Assembly: GCF_024808255.1 (NCBI RefSeq)
Contig: NZ_JANTYS010000015.1
Coordinates: 62,001-126,000 of the forward strand
Direction of reading: 5' to 3'
Length of the DNA: 64,000 nucleotides
Source: Mucilaginibacter dorajii
Lineage (GTDB): Bacteria; Bacteroidota; Bacteroidia; Sphingobacteriales; Sphingobacteriaceae
Part shown: piece after piece, positions 16,733-24,295 of the stretch
How the letters are laid out: each line of letters begins with the position of its first letter
Numbering within the stretch: position 1 is the stretch's first letter
Program-made: the position numbers and the translations under genes
The notes under the pieces: model-generated
The model's input: only the letters and a program-made list of their open reading frames with translations
What the model was told of the DNA's origin: nothing
Databases searched by the model: none

Positions 16733-17818
16733 ATGAAGAATACTGCTTTAACCGAAGTACACATAAAAACAGGTGCCAAAATGGTACCCTTTGCCGGCTA
16801 CAATATGCCTGTGCAATACGCTGGTATTAACGCCGAACATGAAACCGTACGCAAGGCGGTGGGAGTGTTTGATGTAAGCCACATGGGCGAATTTATTTTA
16901 AAAGGCGAAAACGCGCTCGACCTTATCCAACGTGTTACCAGCAATGATGCATCAAAGCTTTATGATGGTAAAGTACAATACTCCTGCCTGCCTAATGAAA
17001 ACGGCGGCATAGTTGACGATTTACTGGTTTACCGTATCGACGAAAAAACTTACATGCTGGTTGTCAATGCGTCAAATATTGATAAAGACTGGGATTGGAT
17101 AGTAAAATATAACACCAGGGGTGTTGATATGAAAAACATATCAGATCGCACTTCTCTTTTGGCTATCCAGGGACCAAAAGCAGCCGAAGCTTTACAAAGC
17201 CTTACCGATATTGACCTGGTATCAATGGAGTACTACACCTTCAAAAAAGGGACTTTCGCCGGTGTTGATAATGTAGTGATCTCGGCAACAGGCTATACCG
17301 GTGCAGGCGGTTTTGAGATCTATTTTGAAAATCAGTATGCGGAACAGATCTGGGACGCTATTTTTAAAGCCGGCGAGCCATTTGGCATTAAACCGATTGG
17401 CTTAGGTGCCCGCGATACCTTACGTTTAGAAATGGGCTTTTGCCTTTATGGCAATGATATTGACGATACCACATCGCCATTAGAAGCCGGCCTGGGCTGG
17501 GTTACCAAATTCAATAAAGACTTTACCAACTCCGAAGCTTTACAGCAACAAAAAACTACCGGCGTAAGTAAAAAGTTAGTTGGCTTTGAAATGATAGACC
17601 GCGGCATTCCCCGTCATGATTATCCTATTGTTGATGCCGATGGCAAAAACATTGGTAAAGTAACATCGGGCACACAATCATACTCGCTTCAAAAAGCCAT
17701 CGGTCTTGGCTATGTAAATACCGAATTTGCCAAAGAAGGCACCGAGATTTATGTAAGCATAAGGGATAGCAAGGTTAAAGCTAAGGTTGTAAAACCTCCT
17801 TTTTATAAAGCCCCCTAA
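16733..17818 (+). CDS. gcvT: Glycine cleavage system T protein (aminomethyltransferase)
   Basis: A 361-aa GcvT. It opens MKNTALTEVHIKTGAKMVPF, then AGYNMPVQY, FDVSHMGEF, YTGAGGFEIYF, GARDTLRLEMGFCLYGNDID, the folate-site segment, and GxVTSGTQSYSLQKAIGLGY near the end. It transfers the aminomethyl-derived C1 unit from the H protein to tetrahydrofolate, releasing ammonia. The ATG at 16733 gives the family N-terminus. The last codons, for Ala-Pro and stop (GCC CCC TAA), lie inside a dispersed C/G-rich repeat, so the C-terminus is repeat-derived. GcvH and GcvP are not in the window. Confidence 0.95.
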   Translation: MKNTALTEVHIKTGAKMVPFAGYNMPVQYAGINAEHETVRKAVGVFDVSHMGEFILKGENALDLIQRVTSNDASKLYDGKVQYSCLPNENGGIVDDLLVYRIDEKTYMLVVNASNIDKDWDWIVKYNTRGVDMKNISDRTSLLAIQGPKAAEALQSLTDIDLVSMEYYTFKKGTFAGVDNVVISATGYTGAGGFEIYFENQYAEQIWDAIFKAGEPFGIKPIGLGARDTLRLEMGFCLYGNDIDDTTSPLEAGLGWVTKFNKDFTNSEALQQQKTTGVSKKLVGFEMIDRGIPRHDYPIVDADGKNIGKVTSGTQSYSLQKAIGLGYVNTEFAKEGTEIYVSIRDSKVKAKVVKPPFYKAP

Positions 17819-17834
17819 CCCCCTGAAGGGGGAA
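17810..17834 (+). repeat. C/G palindromic repeat, copy 1
   Basis: GCCCCCTAACCCC then CTGAAGGGGGAA, holding the palindrome CCCCCTGAAGGGGG. It contains the gcvT stop codon (TAA at 17816-17818). Four more copies lie at 17895, 21158, 21249 and 21284. Copies 1 and 2 are in opposite orientation and could pair in RNA. Confidence 0.85.
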
Positions 17835-17868
17835 TGATAAGCAAGCTTCTTAAATTATTACTCAAATC

Positions 17869-18621
17869 ATGTCAGAAAATATCGATAACCAAACTCCCCC
17901 TTCAGGGGGCCGGGGGGCACACGTTTGCCTAACGCCGGCATTGCTGCCGCTCTTTAATGTTGAAGAGTATATTGTAGTAGTTATTGATATTTTCAGGGCA
18001 ACATCATCTATATGTTATGGTATTGAAAACGGTGCTGAGGCTATTATCCCAGTATCACAGGTTGAGGAGTGTTCCGCATATAGAGAGAAAGGTTTGGATT
18101 ACCTTTTGGCAGCAGAACGCGACGGAAAAGTAGTAGATGGTTTTGATTTTGGCAATTCGCCATTTTCATACACCGCCGAAAAGGTTGCAGGGAAAACCGT
18201 TGTGCTTACCACTACAAACGGTACACACGCGCTGCATTTATCAAGGGCAGCAAAAAAGATTGTGATAGGATCATTCCTTAACCTTACGGCTTTAAGCACC
18301 TGGTTAAGCGCACAAAATGAAAACGTATTGTTGGTATGCGCCGGCTGGAAAAACAATTTTAACCTGGAGGATACCCTGTTTGCCGGCGCGGTGATAGATC
18401 AGCTTAAATCAAACGATTTTGAACTGGATGATGCCGCTATTGCAGCCTATGACCTTTATCAGGCTGGTAAACATGACATAAACGCTTACCTCAAAAAAAC
18501 CTCACACGGCGAACGCCTTAAAAAATTAGGTATCGAAAAAGATATTGAGTTTTGCCTGCAAGTTGATGTTACCACAGCCATCCCGGTATTGGATGGCGAG
18601 CGACTGGTAAAACAGGGGTAA
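17869..18621 (+). CDS. comB: 2-phosphosulfolactate phosphatase (ComB family)
   Basis: A 250-aa ComB-family protein: VCLTPALLPLFNVEEYIVVV then IDIFRATSSICYGIENGA, VLTTTNGTHAL, VLLVCAGWKNNFNLEDTLFAGA with metal-binding acids, and DVTTAIPVLDGERL at the end. The family removes phosphate from (R)-2-phospho-3-sulfolactate, an intermediate of sulfonate (coenzyme M-type) synthesis; in Bacteroidota the true substrate is open. Residues 9-17 (TPPSGGRGA) are encoded by repeat copy 2, and no start codon lies between the repeat and the conserved core, so the repeat is almost certainly translated. No other sulfonate gene lies nearby. Confidence 0.85.
   Translation: MSENIDNQTPPSGGRGAHVCLTPALLPLFNVEEYIVVVIDIFRATSSICYGIENGAEAIIPVSQVEECSAYREKGLDYLLAAERDGKVVDGFDFGNSPFSYTAEKVAGKTVVLTTTNGTHALHLSRAAKKIVIGSFLNLTALSTWLSAQNENVLLVCAGWKNNFNLEDTLFAGAVIDQLKSNDFELDDAAIAAYDLYQAGKHDINAYLKKTSHGERLKKLGIEKDIEFCLQVDVTTAIPVLDGERLVKQG
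17895..17918 (+). repeat. C/G palindromic repeat, copy 2, inside comB
   Basis: TCCCCCTTCAGGGGG then CCGGGGGGC, the inverted form of copy 1, inserted in frame near the comB 5' end and read as Pro-Pro-Ser-Gly-Gly-Arg-Gly. Together with copy 1 it forms a long potential hairpin spanning the gcvT-comB junction and the comB start codon. Confidence 0.85.
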
Positions 18622-18672
18622 GGGTTTCGTTTATCAAATCCGCAGCCCTTATCAAAAAATGGCAAAGCACCG

Positions 18673-18706
18673 AAAGCCTTACTATGTTTTTACATAGCAA
18701 GGCTTT
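18673..18706. terminator. Bidirectional terminator between comB and thrC
   Basis: AAAGCCTT, mismatch, CTATGT, short loop, ACATAG, mismatch, AAGGCTTT with a T-run on the plus side. It lies between convergent comB and thrC and fits termination of comB best. Confidence 0.85.
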
Positions 18707-18751
18707 TTTTATACAATAGATAAGTATATGACAAAGGGCATTCAACCGGCG

Positions 18752-20062
18752 CTACTTCGCGTTCAATAAATAACCTTTAAAATCTTCAAAATCTTTGCTG
18801 ATGGCAATGGCAAGTTTGGTTTTTGAAGCTAATTCTTTTACCTGGGCAGGTACATCAATTTTGGCGGTTATTTCATCACTAAAAACATCCGGGAATTTGC
18901 ATGGATGCGCGGTTGACAAAAAGACGCCCGCTGTATCTGTAGCCGGATGATCTTGCTGATAATCAGTTAAGGCCTGCCACGCAATAGCTGTATGCGGGCA
19001 AACCACATAGCCATAAGTGTCAAATACCCAATTGATAGCTTTTACGGTTTCCTCATCGTTATATTTAAAACCGATAACCAAGCTTTTCAATTCCTCCATA
19101 TCCGCCTTAAACAAGTCGGCAATACGCACCCAGTTGCTTGGATTGCCTACGTCCATCGCATTTGACAATGTCGCTACCGATGGTTTGGGCTGATAAACGC
19201 CGGTTTTTAAAAACTCGGGCACGGTGTCATTAGCATTGGTAGCCGCTATGAATTTCTCAACAGGCAGGCCCATTTTCCAGGCTAATAAACCCGCGCCAAT
19301 GTTGCCGAAGTTGCCACTGGGTACAGAGAAGATCACCTTTTTAACCCCTTGCCTCAAAAGCTGCGCGTAGGCATTAAAGTAATAGAAAGTTTGTGGTACC
19401 AAACGGGCAATATTGATAGAGTTTGCCGATGTTAAACGGAATTTTTCGTTTAGTTCGGCATCGGTAAAGGCTTGTTTAACCAAAGCCTGGCAATCATCAA
19501 AAGTACCATCAACTTCCAATGCACGGATGTTTTGGCCGTTGGTGGTCAATTGCTGCTCCTGTACGCCACTAACTTTACCTTTAGGATAAAGTATAGTAAC
19601 CCTTGTATTAGACACGCCTAAGAAGCCTAAAGCAACCGCACCGCCGGTATCGCCGCTGGTGGCAACCAATACATCTAACTGTTTTTCGCCGTCTTCTAAA
19701 AAGTAGCTCATTACCCTGCTCATGAAACGGGCTCCAAAGTCTTTAAAAGCGAGTGACGGTCCGTGAAAAAGTTCCAGCACATGCACATTATCATCCAGCT
19801 TTACAACCGGCGCATCAAAATTGATGGCATCGTCAATTAAGGCTTTCAGGTCATCGGCAGGCATGGCATCACCCAAAAGGCTTTTAGCTACCTCGAAGGC
19901 AATCTCGGGCAGCGTATATTTATCCAGGTTGCTGATAAAATCATCACTTAAACGTGGAATACTGATGGGCATATATAAACCCTTATCCTGCGGCATGCTG
20001 TTAAAAACCGCGTCTTTAAAAGAGACTTCTGATAAGGTGTTGTTGGTACTGTAGAGTTTCAT
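18752..20062 (-). CDS. thrC: Threonine synthase
   Basis: A 436-aa PLP enzyme converting O-phosphohomoserine to threonine. It shows the N-terminal MKLYSTNNTLSEVSFKDAVF, the PLP-lysine motif HGPSLAFKDFGARFM (Lys107), ATSGDTGGAVALGF, the phosphate-binding SVPSGNFGNIGAG, and STAHPCKF near the end. It is the last gene of the minus-strand thrA-thrB-thrC operon, about 160 nt downstream of thrB. That gap holds a perfect hairpin repeat. The gene ends near the shared terminator with comB. Length is normal for the bacterial long form. Confidence 0.95.
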   Translation of the reverse strand: MKLYSTNNTLSEVSFKDAVFNSMPQDKGLYMPISIPRLSDDFISNLDKYTLPEIAFEVAKSLLGDAMPADDLKALIDDAINFDAPVVKLDDNVHVLELFHGPSLAFKDFGARFMSRVMSYFLEDGEKQLDVLVATSGDTGGAVALGFLGVSNTRVTILYPKGKVSGVQEQQLTTNGQNIRALEVDGTFDDCQALVKQAFTDAELNEKFRLTSANSINIARLVPQTFYYFNAYAQLLRQGVKKVIFSVPSGNFGNIGAGLLAWKMGLPVEKFIAATNANDTVPEFLKTGVYQPKPSVATLSNAMDVGNPSNWVRIADLFKADMEELKSLVIGFKYNDEETVKAINWVFDTYGYVVCPHTAIAWQALTDYQQDHPATDTAGVFLSTAHPCKFPDVFSDEITAKIDVPAQVKELASKTKLAIAISKDFEDFKGYLLNAK

Positions 20063-20138
20063 TTTGATTTCGGATTTCGGATGTTCGATTTCGGATTTGC
20101 TCGATTTGCCGATTTGTTTAATTTTTAATTGGCTTCCT

Positions 20139-20169
20139 GACTTACGAAGTTTTAGAAACTTCGTAAGTC
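20139..20169. repeat. Perfect 14-bp hairpin in the thrB-thrC gap
   Basis: GACTTACGAAGTTT, TAG loop, AAACTTCGTAAGTC. There is no T-run on either side, so it is probably an RNA stability or processing element, or a dispersed repeat, rather than a terminator. The neighbouring 20068-20118 segment is a string of ATTTCGGATT/CGATTT words. Confidence 0.7.
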
Positions 20170-20224
20170 CCCTATGCTTTGCTAATGCGTCTGTTTTTTT
20201 GGCTTTTGAATTTTTACTTTTGAC

Positions 20225-21226
20225 TTATCCCAGCACCCTTGGCCCGGCATCATTTATAGTTGATACATAGCCGTTAGAGCCTATTTTTAAGCCAGTTAAA
20301 TGTTGCTGCAATTTTTGAGTGATGCGATTGGCGGTATCCTCATCTTTAGTAAACGCGAAAACAGACGGACCAGAGCCGGAAATGCCGAAGCTTACCGCGC
20401 CTAATTCCATGGCCATTTCACGCATCTTGTAAAAATCGGGGATCAGCATAGAGCGTACCGGCTCTACCAGTACATCTTTCATACTGCGGCCAATCAGGTC
20501 AATATCATTCATAAACAAACCGCTTACCAGGCCGGCAATGTTACCCCACTGGGTTACGGCATCCTTCATCTGGATATTTTTACGGATAATCTGGCGGGCT
20601 TCCCTGGTAGGTACATCCACGTCGGGGAATACGATAGCGCACCATAAACCTGCCGGGTGCGGCAAGCGCACCACATCTAAGGGCTCATAGCTACGGATCA
20701 ATACAAAACCACCCAGCAAGGCAGGAGCTACGTTATCGGCATGACCGTGACCGCAAGCCATTTCCTCGCCTTTCATGGCAAAAGGAAGCAGCTTAGCAGC
20801 ATCACTATCATCACCCAATAAGGTTTTGATAGCAAACAAACCCGCAACCGTACTGGCCGAACTTGAACCCAGGCCACTGCCTATCGGCATTTTTTTGTGC
20901 AGCTCGATATCCAATCCAATATCGGTACGACCAACACTCTGCAAATAATGCTGAACGCTTACGCTCACCGTATTTTTGGCCGGGTCCATGGGTAAACGGC
21001 CGTCGTCACCGGTTATTTTGCTGATGGTGATGCCCGGGTTGTTGTTCATGCGCATAATTACCTCGTCGCCCGGTGCGTTCACCGCGAAACCCAGTACGTC
21101 GAAACCGCATACCACGTTGGCTACAGTAGCCGGCGCAAAAACGTGGATAGAGTCCAAGCCCCCCCCGCCCCCTGAAGGGGGAGCCAGAGAAGGTTTACTT
21201 ATTTCTATTGTTTTATTATCTTCCAT
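20225..21226 (-). CDS. thrB: Homoserine kinase
   Basis: A GHMP kinase phosphorylating homoserine: DSIHVFAPATVANVVCGFDV then LGFAVNAPGDEV, the ATP loop KKMPIGSGLGSSSASTVAG, and SGSGPSVFAF near the end. Read from the ATG at 21224-21226 it has 333 aa, with a non-family N-terminus of 23 residues. Residues 15-23 of that (APPSGGGGG) come from a C/G repeat copy. A TTG at 21157 immediately after the repeat would give a normal N-terminus (M-DSIHVF), and TTG starts are common here, so either start is possible. Second gene of the thr operon. Confidence 0.93.
   Translation of the reverse strand: MEDNKTIEISKPSLAPPSGGGGGLDSIHVFAPATVANVVCGFDVLGFAVNAPGDEVIMRMNNNPGITISKITGDDGRLPMDPAKNTVSVSVQHYLQSVGRTDIGLDIELHKKMPIGSGLGSSSASTVAGLFAIKTLLGDDSDAAKLLPFAMKGEEMACGHGHADNVAPALLGGFVLIRSYEPLDVVRLPHPAGLWCAIVFPDVDVPTREARQIIRKNIQMKDAVTQWGNIAGLVSGLFMNDIDLIGRSMKDVLVEPVRSMLIPDFYKMREMAMELGAVSFGISGSGPSVFAFTKDEDTANRITQKLQQHLTGLKIGSNGYVSTINDAGPRVLG
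21158..21184 (-). repeat. C/G palindromic repeat, copy 3, inside thrB 5' end
   Basis: On the minus strand GCTCCCCCTTCAGGGGGC is followed by a run of G. It is in frame with the thrB ATG reading and encodes APPSGGGGG. It ends immediately before the alternative TTG start. Confidence 0.85.
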
Positions 21227-21248
21227 ATTGCAACTATCAAATTATTAC

Positions 21249-21271
21249 TCCCCCTTTAGGGGGCCGGGGGC
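21249..21271 (-). repeat. C/G palindromic repeat, copy 4
   Basis: TCCCCCTTTAGGGGG then CCGGGGGC on the plus strand, in the thrA-thrB gap. One base of the palindrome centre differs from copies 1-3 (TTTAG for TTCAG). Confidence 0.8.
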
Positions 21272-21283
21272 ATCAAACTATTG

Positions 21284-21308
21284 TTCCCCCTTCAGGGGGT
21301 TAGGGGGC
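21284..21308 (-). repeat. C/G palindromic repeat, copy 5, abutting the thrA stop
   Basis: On the minus strand GCCCCCTAACCCC then CTGAAGGGGGAA, the same 25 bp as copy 1. It starts at the base after the thrA stop codon (21309-21311), as copy 1 does at gcvT within a few bases. Confidence 0.85.
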
Positions 21309-23762
21309 TCAATTTGCGCCCAGGTTAATCAAATCTGCAAATACACCAGCAGCGGTAACTTCCGCACCGGCACCCGGACCTTTTACTACTAATGGGCGCT
21401 CTTTGTACCTATCGGTAGTGAATGATATAATATTATCACTGCCCGACAGCATGTAGAACGGATGGTTTTCATCAACCATTTGCAGGGTAATGGTTACTTT
21501 GCCATCTTCCAGTTTGCCTATATAACGTAATACTTTACCGTCTTTTTCGGCCTGATCTTTTAGCTTGGCGAAGTGGGCGTCTTCGGTTTTAAGAGTGGCG
21601 TAAAAATCTTCAACAGATTTTGCTTCCAGGCTGGCTTTTGGCAATACGCTTTGAATTTCCACATCGGCTTCTTCCATGGCGTAACCGGCATCGCGGGCAA
21701 GGATGAGCATTTTGCGCATAAAATCCTTACCGCTCAGGTCGTCACGCGGATCTGGCTCGGTATAGCCTTTTTCCTGGGCTTCTTTTACCACATCGTGGAA
21801 ATTGGCATCGCCCTTAAAGTTATTGAAGATGAAAGATATCGTTCCCGACAGGATAGCCTCAATGCGCTGTACCCTATCACCACTGTTCATCAGATTTTTC
21901 AAGGTGTTGATGATTGGCAAACCTGCCCCCACATTGGTTTCATAAAAGAAATCGACACCATGGCGGCGCGCGGTATCTTTAAAAGTACGGTATTGTTTGT
22001 AGCTGCCCGAGTTCCCTATTTTATTACAGGTGATCACCGAGATATTGGCTTTGAATATATCTTCATAAAACTCAATTGGTTTTGGGCTGGCGGTATTATC
22101 AATAAACACACAGTTGGGCAGGTTCATGTCTTTCATTTTGGCGATGAACTCTTTTAAATCGGCAGAGTAAGGCGATGATTCGATATCGTCCTGCCAGGTA
22201 TCTAAAGAAATACCATCGCTGTTAAAAGTCATTTTGCGGGTGTTACTGATACCTGCAACTTTTACCTGGATGCCGTTATGCTCTTTCAAGTAGTCGCTAT
22301 GGGCGTTTAGCTGGGCAAACAGCGTTTTGCCAATGTTACCGGTGCCTAAGCAAAACGCATGCAATGTTTTGGTAAGCTGAACAAAGAAAGCATCATGAAC
22401 GGCGTTCAATGCTTTTGAAAGATCCTGTGCCGAAATGATCACCGAGATATTATACTCTGATGAGCCCTGCGCAATAGCCCTCACGTTAACACCGTTACGA
22501 CCAAGCGCATGGAACAACTTGCCCGACATGCCCGGCGTTTGTTTCATATTTTCGCCTACTACAGCTAATATGGCCAGGTTTTTCTCAATCACCAGGTGTT
22601 CTAACTTTTTGGCCAGCAATTCAAGCTCAAATTCCTGCTCAATTACTTGTTTAGCCCTTTCGGTATCTTGTGGCGATACCGCGAAAGTGATGCTATGTTC
22701 TGATGATGATTGTGTGATCAGGATGATGTTGATCTGCTCCCTGGCTAACAGCGAGAATAGCCTGCCACTAAAGCCCGATTTACCAACCATACCGCTACCT
22801 TCTAAATTAAGGATGCTGATGTTATTGATTGACGAAATCCCTTTAATAGGCAACGTAGACGCCTTACAATCATGGCGAATCACAGTACCCACAAACTCCG
22901 GCTCAAAAGTGTTTTTGATCACGATAGGGATCTTCTTTAAAAATGCCGGGATCATGGTTGGCGGATAGATCACCTTGGCACCGAAGTAGGATAGTTCCAT
23001 CGCTTCGGTATAAGTAAGCTCGGTTAAGGAGAATGCTTTTTTTACCATGCGCGGGTCGGCAGTCATCATACCGTTCACATCGGTCCAGATCTGGATCTCT
23101 TTGGCATTAAGCGCCGCGCCAAAGATGGCCGCTGTATAATCCGATCCGCCCCTGCCTAAAGTGGTGGTTTGGCCAGCATCGTTACCTGCAATAAAACCGG
23201 TAACAAATAATATTTTGTCTTTATTTTCCTGCTGTAAAGTCTTAATCAATAACTCAGTAAGCTCGGTGTTTACTTTGGCGTTGCCAAAGGCGCTGTCGGT
23301 TTTAATGACTTCGGCAGCATCAACATACAATACATCTTTAAAATGCTGGGCGGCAATTTTGCTTACCATAATGGTTGAGCAGCGTTCGCCAAAGCTGAGT
23401 ACCTGGTCGCGGGTTTTGGGGGTAAGCTCGCGCAGGGTTAGGATGCCTTGCAGCAATTCCTCTAACTGGTTAAAGTGAATTTTTAAACGGGTAAAAGCCG
23501 GGTTTTGGTTTTGCACATCAAGTAAAGCTTTCACTACTTCAAAGTGTCGCCTTTCCAGTTCGGCCAGCTGGGCGGTAAATTCTTTACCGTTTGCGGCGTC
23601 TTCGGCCATGGAGGCCAACAGGTTGGTTACCCCGCCCATTGCCGATAATACAACTACCGGTTTGGCGGCCTCATTTTTTACTTCGTCTTTTAATATGGTT
23701 AAAAGAGTTTGGATACTTGCGGCGGAACCTACGGATGTGCCGCCGAATTTTAAAACTTTCAT
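21309..23762 (-). CDS. thrA: Bifunctional aspartate kinase/homoserine dehydrogenase
   Basis: An 817-aa fusion. The aspartate kinase domain opens MKVLKFGGTSVGSAASIQTL and has SFGERCSTIM and GRGGSDYTAA (about 1-290). Two ACT regulatory segments follow (about 310-460: GMVGKSGFSGRLFSLLAREQ and TPGMSGKLFHALGRNGVNVR). The homoserine dehydrogenase domain begins FCLGTGNIGKTLFAQL (about 467) and has YETNVGAGLPIINTL and GYTEPDPRDDLSGKD. It catalyses the first and third steps toward threonine and methionine. First gene of thrABC, preceded by a Thr/Ile leader and attenuator; the ACT domains suggest feedback control as well. The stop abuts a repeat copy. Confidence 0.96.
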   Translation of the reverse strand: MKVLKFGGTSVGSAASIQTLLTILKDEVKNEAAKPVVVLSAMGGVTNLLASMAEDAANGKEFTAQLAELERRHFEVVKALLDVQNQNPAFTRLKIHFNQLEELLQGILTLRELTPKTRDQVLSFGERCSTIMVSKIAAQHFKDVLYVDAAEVIKTDSAFGNAKVNTELTELLIKTLQQENKDKILFVTGFIAGNDAGQTTTLGRGGSDYTAAIFGAALNAKEIQIWTDVNGMMTADPRMVKKAFSLTELTYTEAMELSYFGAKVIYPPTMIPAFLKKIPIVIKNTFEPEFVGTVIRHDCKASTLPIKGISSINNISILNLEGSGMVGKSGFSGRLFSLLAREQINIILITQSSSEHSITFAVSPQDTERAKQVIEQEFELELLAKKLEHLVIEKNLAILAVVGENMKQTPGMSGKLFHALGRNGVNVRAIAQGSSEYNISVIISAQDLSKALNAVHDAFFVQLTKTLHAFCLGTGNIGKTLFAQLNAHSDYLKEHNGIQVKVAGISNTRKMTFNSDGISLDTWQDDIESSPYSADLKEFIAKMKDMNLPNCVFIDNTASPKPIEFYEDIFKANISVITCNKIGNSGSYKQYRTFKDTARRHGVDFFYETNVGAGLPIINTLKNLMNSGDRVQRIEAILSGTISFIFNNFKGDANFHDVVKEAQEKGYTEPDPRDDLSGKDFMRKMLILARDAGYAMEEADVEIQSVLPKASLEAKSVEDFYATLKTEDAHFAKLKDQAEKDGKVLRYIGKLEDGKVTITLQMVDENHPFYMLSGSDNIISFTTDRYKERPLVVKGPGAGAEVTAAGVFADLINLGAN

Positions 23763-23787
23763 TGTTTGAGTTTAGCAGTATAAATAA

Positions 23788-23822
23788 TAAAAAAGCCTTC
23801 CCCGTTTGTGGAGGAAGGCTTT
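23788..23822 (-). terminator. thr operon attenuator (terminator hairpin)
   Basis: On the minus strand AAAGCCTTCC (23822-23813) pairs with GGAAGGCTTT (23801-23792), followed by TTTTTTATTATTT, 26 nt before the thrA ATG. Its 5' part CTTCCTCC (23817-23810) can instead pair with GGAGGAAG (23868-23861) at the end of the leader peptide gene. That pairing is extended by CCCC (23872-23869) with GGGG (23803-23800), giving an antiterminator. Ribosome stalling on the Thr/Ile codons would favour the antiterminator. Confidence 0.85.
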
Positions 23823-23856
23823 CATTTGGTTTCTTTTTATGTTTTACACCATACGA

Positions 23857-23922
23857 TTATCTTCCTCCGGGGTTTATGCCGGTGGTAATAATTGTGGTAA
23901 TAATGGTGTTGTTAGCTGTCAT
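23857..23922 (-). CDS. thrL: thr operon leader peptide
   Basis: A 21-codon frame on the minus strand, ATG at 23922-23920 and TAA at 23859-23857, beginning MTANNTIITTIITTG and ending INPGGR. Six of the 21 residues are Thr and five are Ile, matching the end products that use this operon's pathway. It lies 12 nt after the predicted transcription start and is followed by an intrinsic terminator and a competing antiterminator. The layout is that of the E. coli thr leader, though the peptide sequence is different. It senses Thr-tRNA and Ile-tRNA charging by ribosome stalling (inferred). Confidence 0.85.
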   Translation of the reverse strand: MTANNTIITTIITTGINPGGR

Positions 23923-23936
23923 ACTTATAATGTCGA

Positions 23937-23967
23937 CAAAGTAAATAGAATATTTTTTAATAAGCAA
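23937..23967 (-). promoter_or_regulatory. Promoter of the thr leader and operon
   Basis: On the minus strand TTG (23967-23965), a 21-nt spacer, then TACTTTG (23943-23937). The -7 box has one base fewer than TAnnTTTG. The predicted start of transcription near 23934 gives a 12-nt leader before the leader-peptide ATG. Confidence 0.55.
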
Positions 23968-24274
23968 GCATTATTTTACTTTTTTAAAACGATATACTGA
24001 TTAACAGGATGGTAGCAAATAACGATGTGTTTGAAACCTATCGCTATAGTGAATAGTTATTTTAAATCCCCAGGGAGAGTTACCTAAACTGTTTTGTTGC
24101 GCAACAAGTGAAACAGTAAAAAATATCATCTAACTAAAAATCAACAAATTATGAATTGTCATAATTTATAAACCGCAACAAAAACGCAACAGTTGGGAGC
24201 AATCTATATGTCAATGATTTATCGGATCTTAAAACCGATTTCGCCTGCTTAACAATGGTATGCATTGTAATTGC
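23968..24274. other. Divergent gap between thr leader and rsgA
   Basis: About 300 AT-rich nt without a gene. Visible structures are GTTGCGCAAC (24096-24105), TTATGA-ATTG-TCATAA (24150-24165) and reiterated CGCAAC. These may be operators or chance palindromes. A short plus-strand frame across 23591-23944 only mirrors thrA and its leader. Confidence 0.4.
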
Positions 24275-24282
24275 TACTTTTG
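24275..24282 (+). promoter_or_regulatory. -7 box of rsgA
   Basis: TACTTTTG, an exact TAnnTTTG, ends 13 nt before the rsgA ATG. No good -33 TTG at the standard distance. Confidence 0.5.
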
Positions 24283-24295
24283 AGGCTTAATTGAT

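Noticed and set aside
23591..23944. 117-codon plus-strand frame over the thrA 5' end and leader
   Set aside because: Antisense to thrA and its attenuator, with codon use explained by the minus-strand gene. The short leader frame on the minus strand explains the region better.
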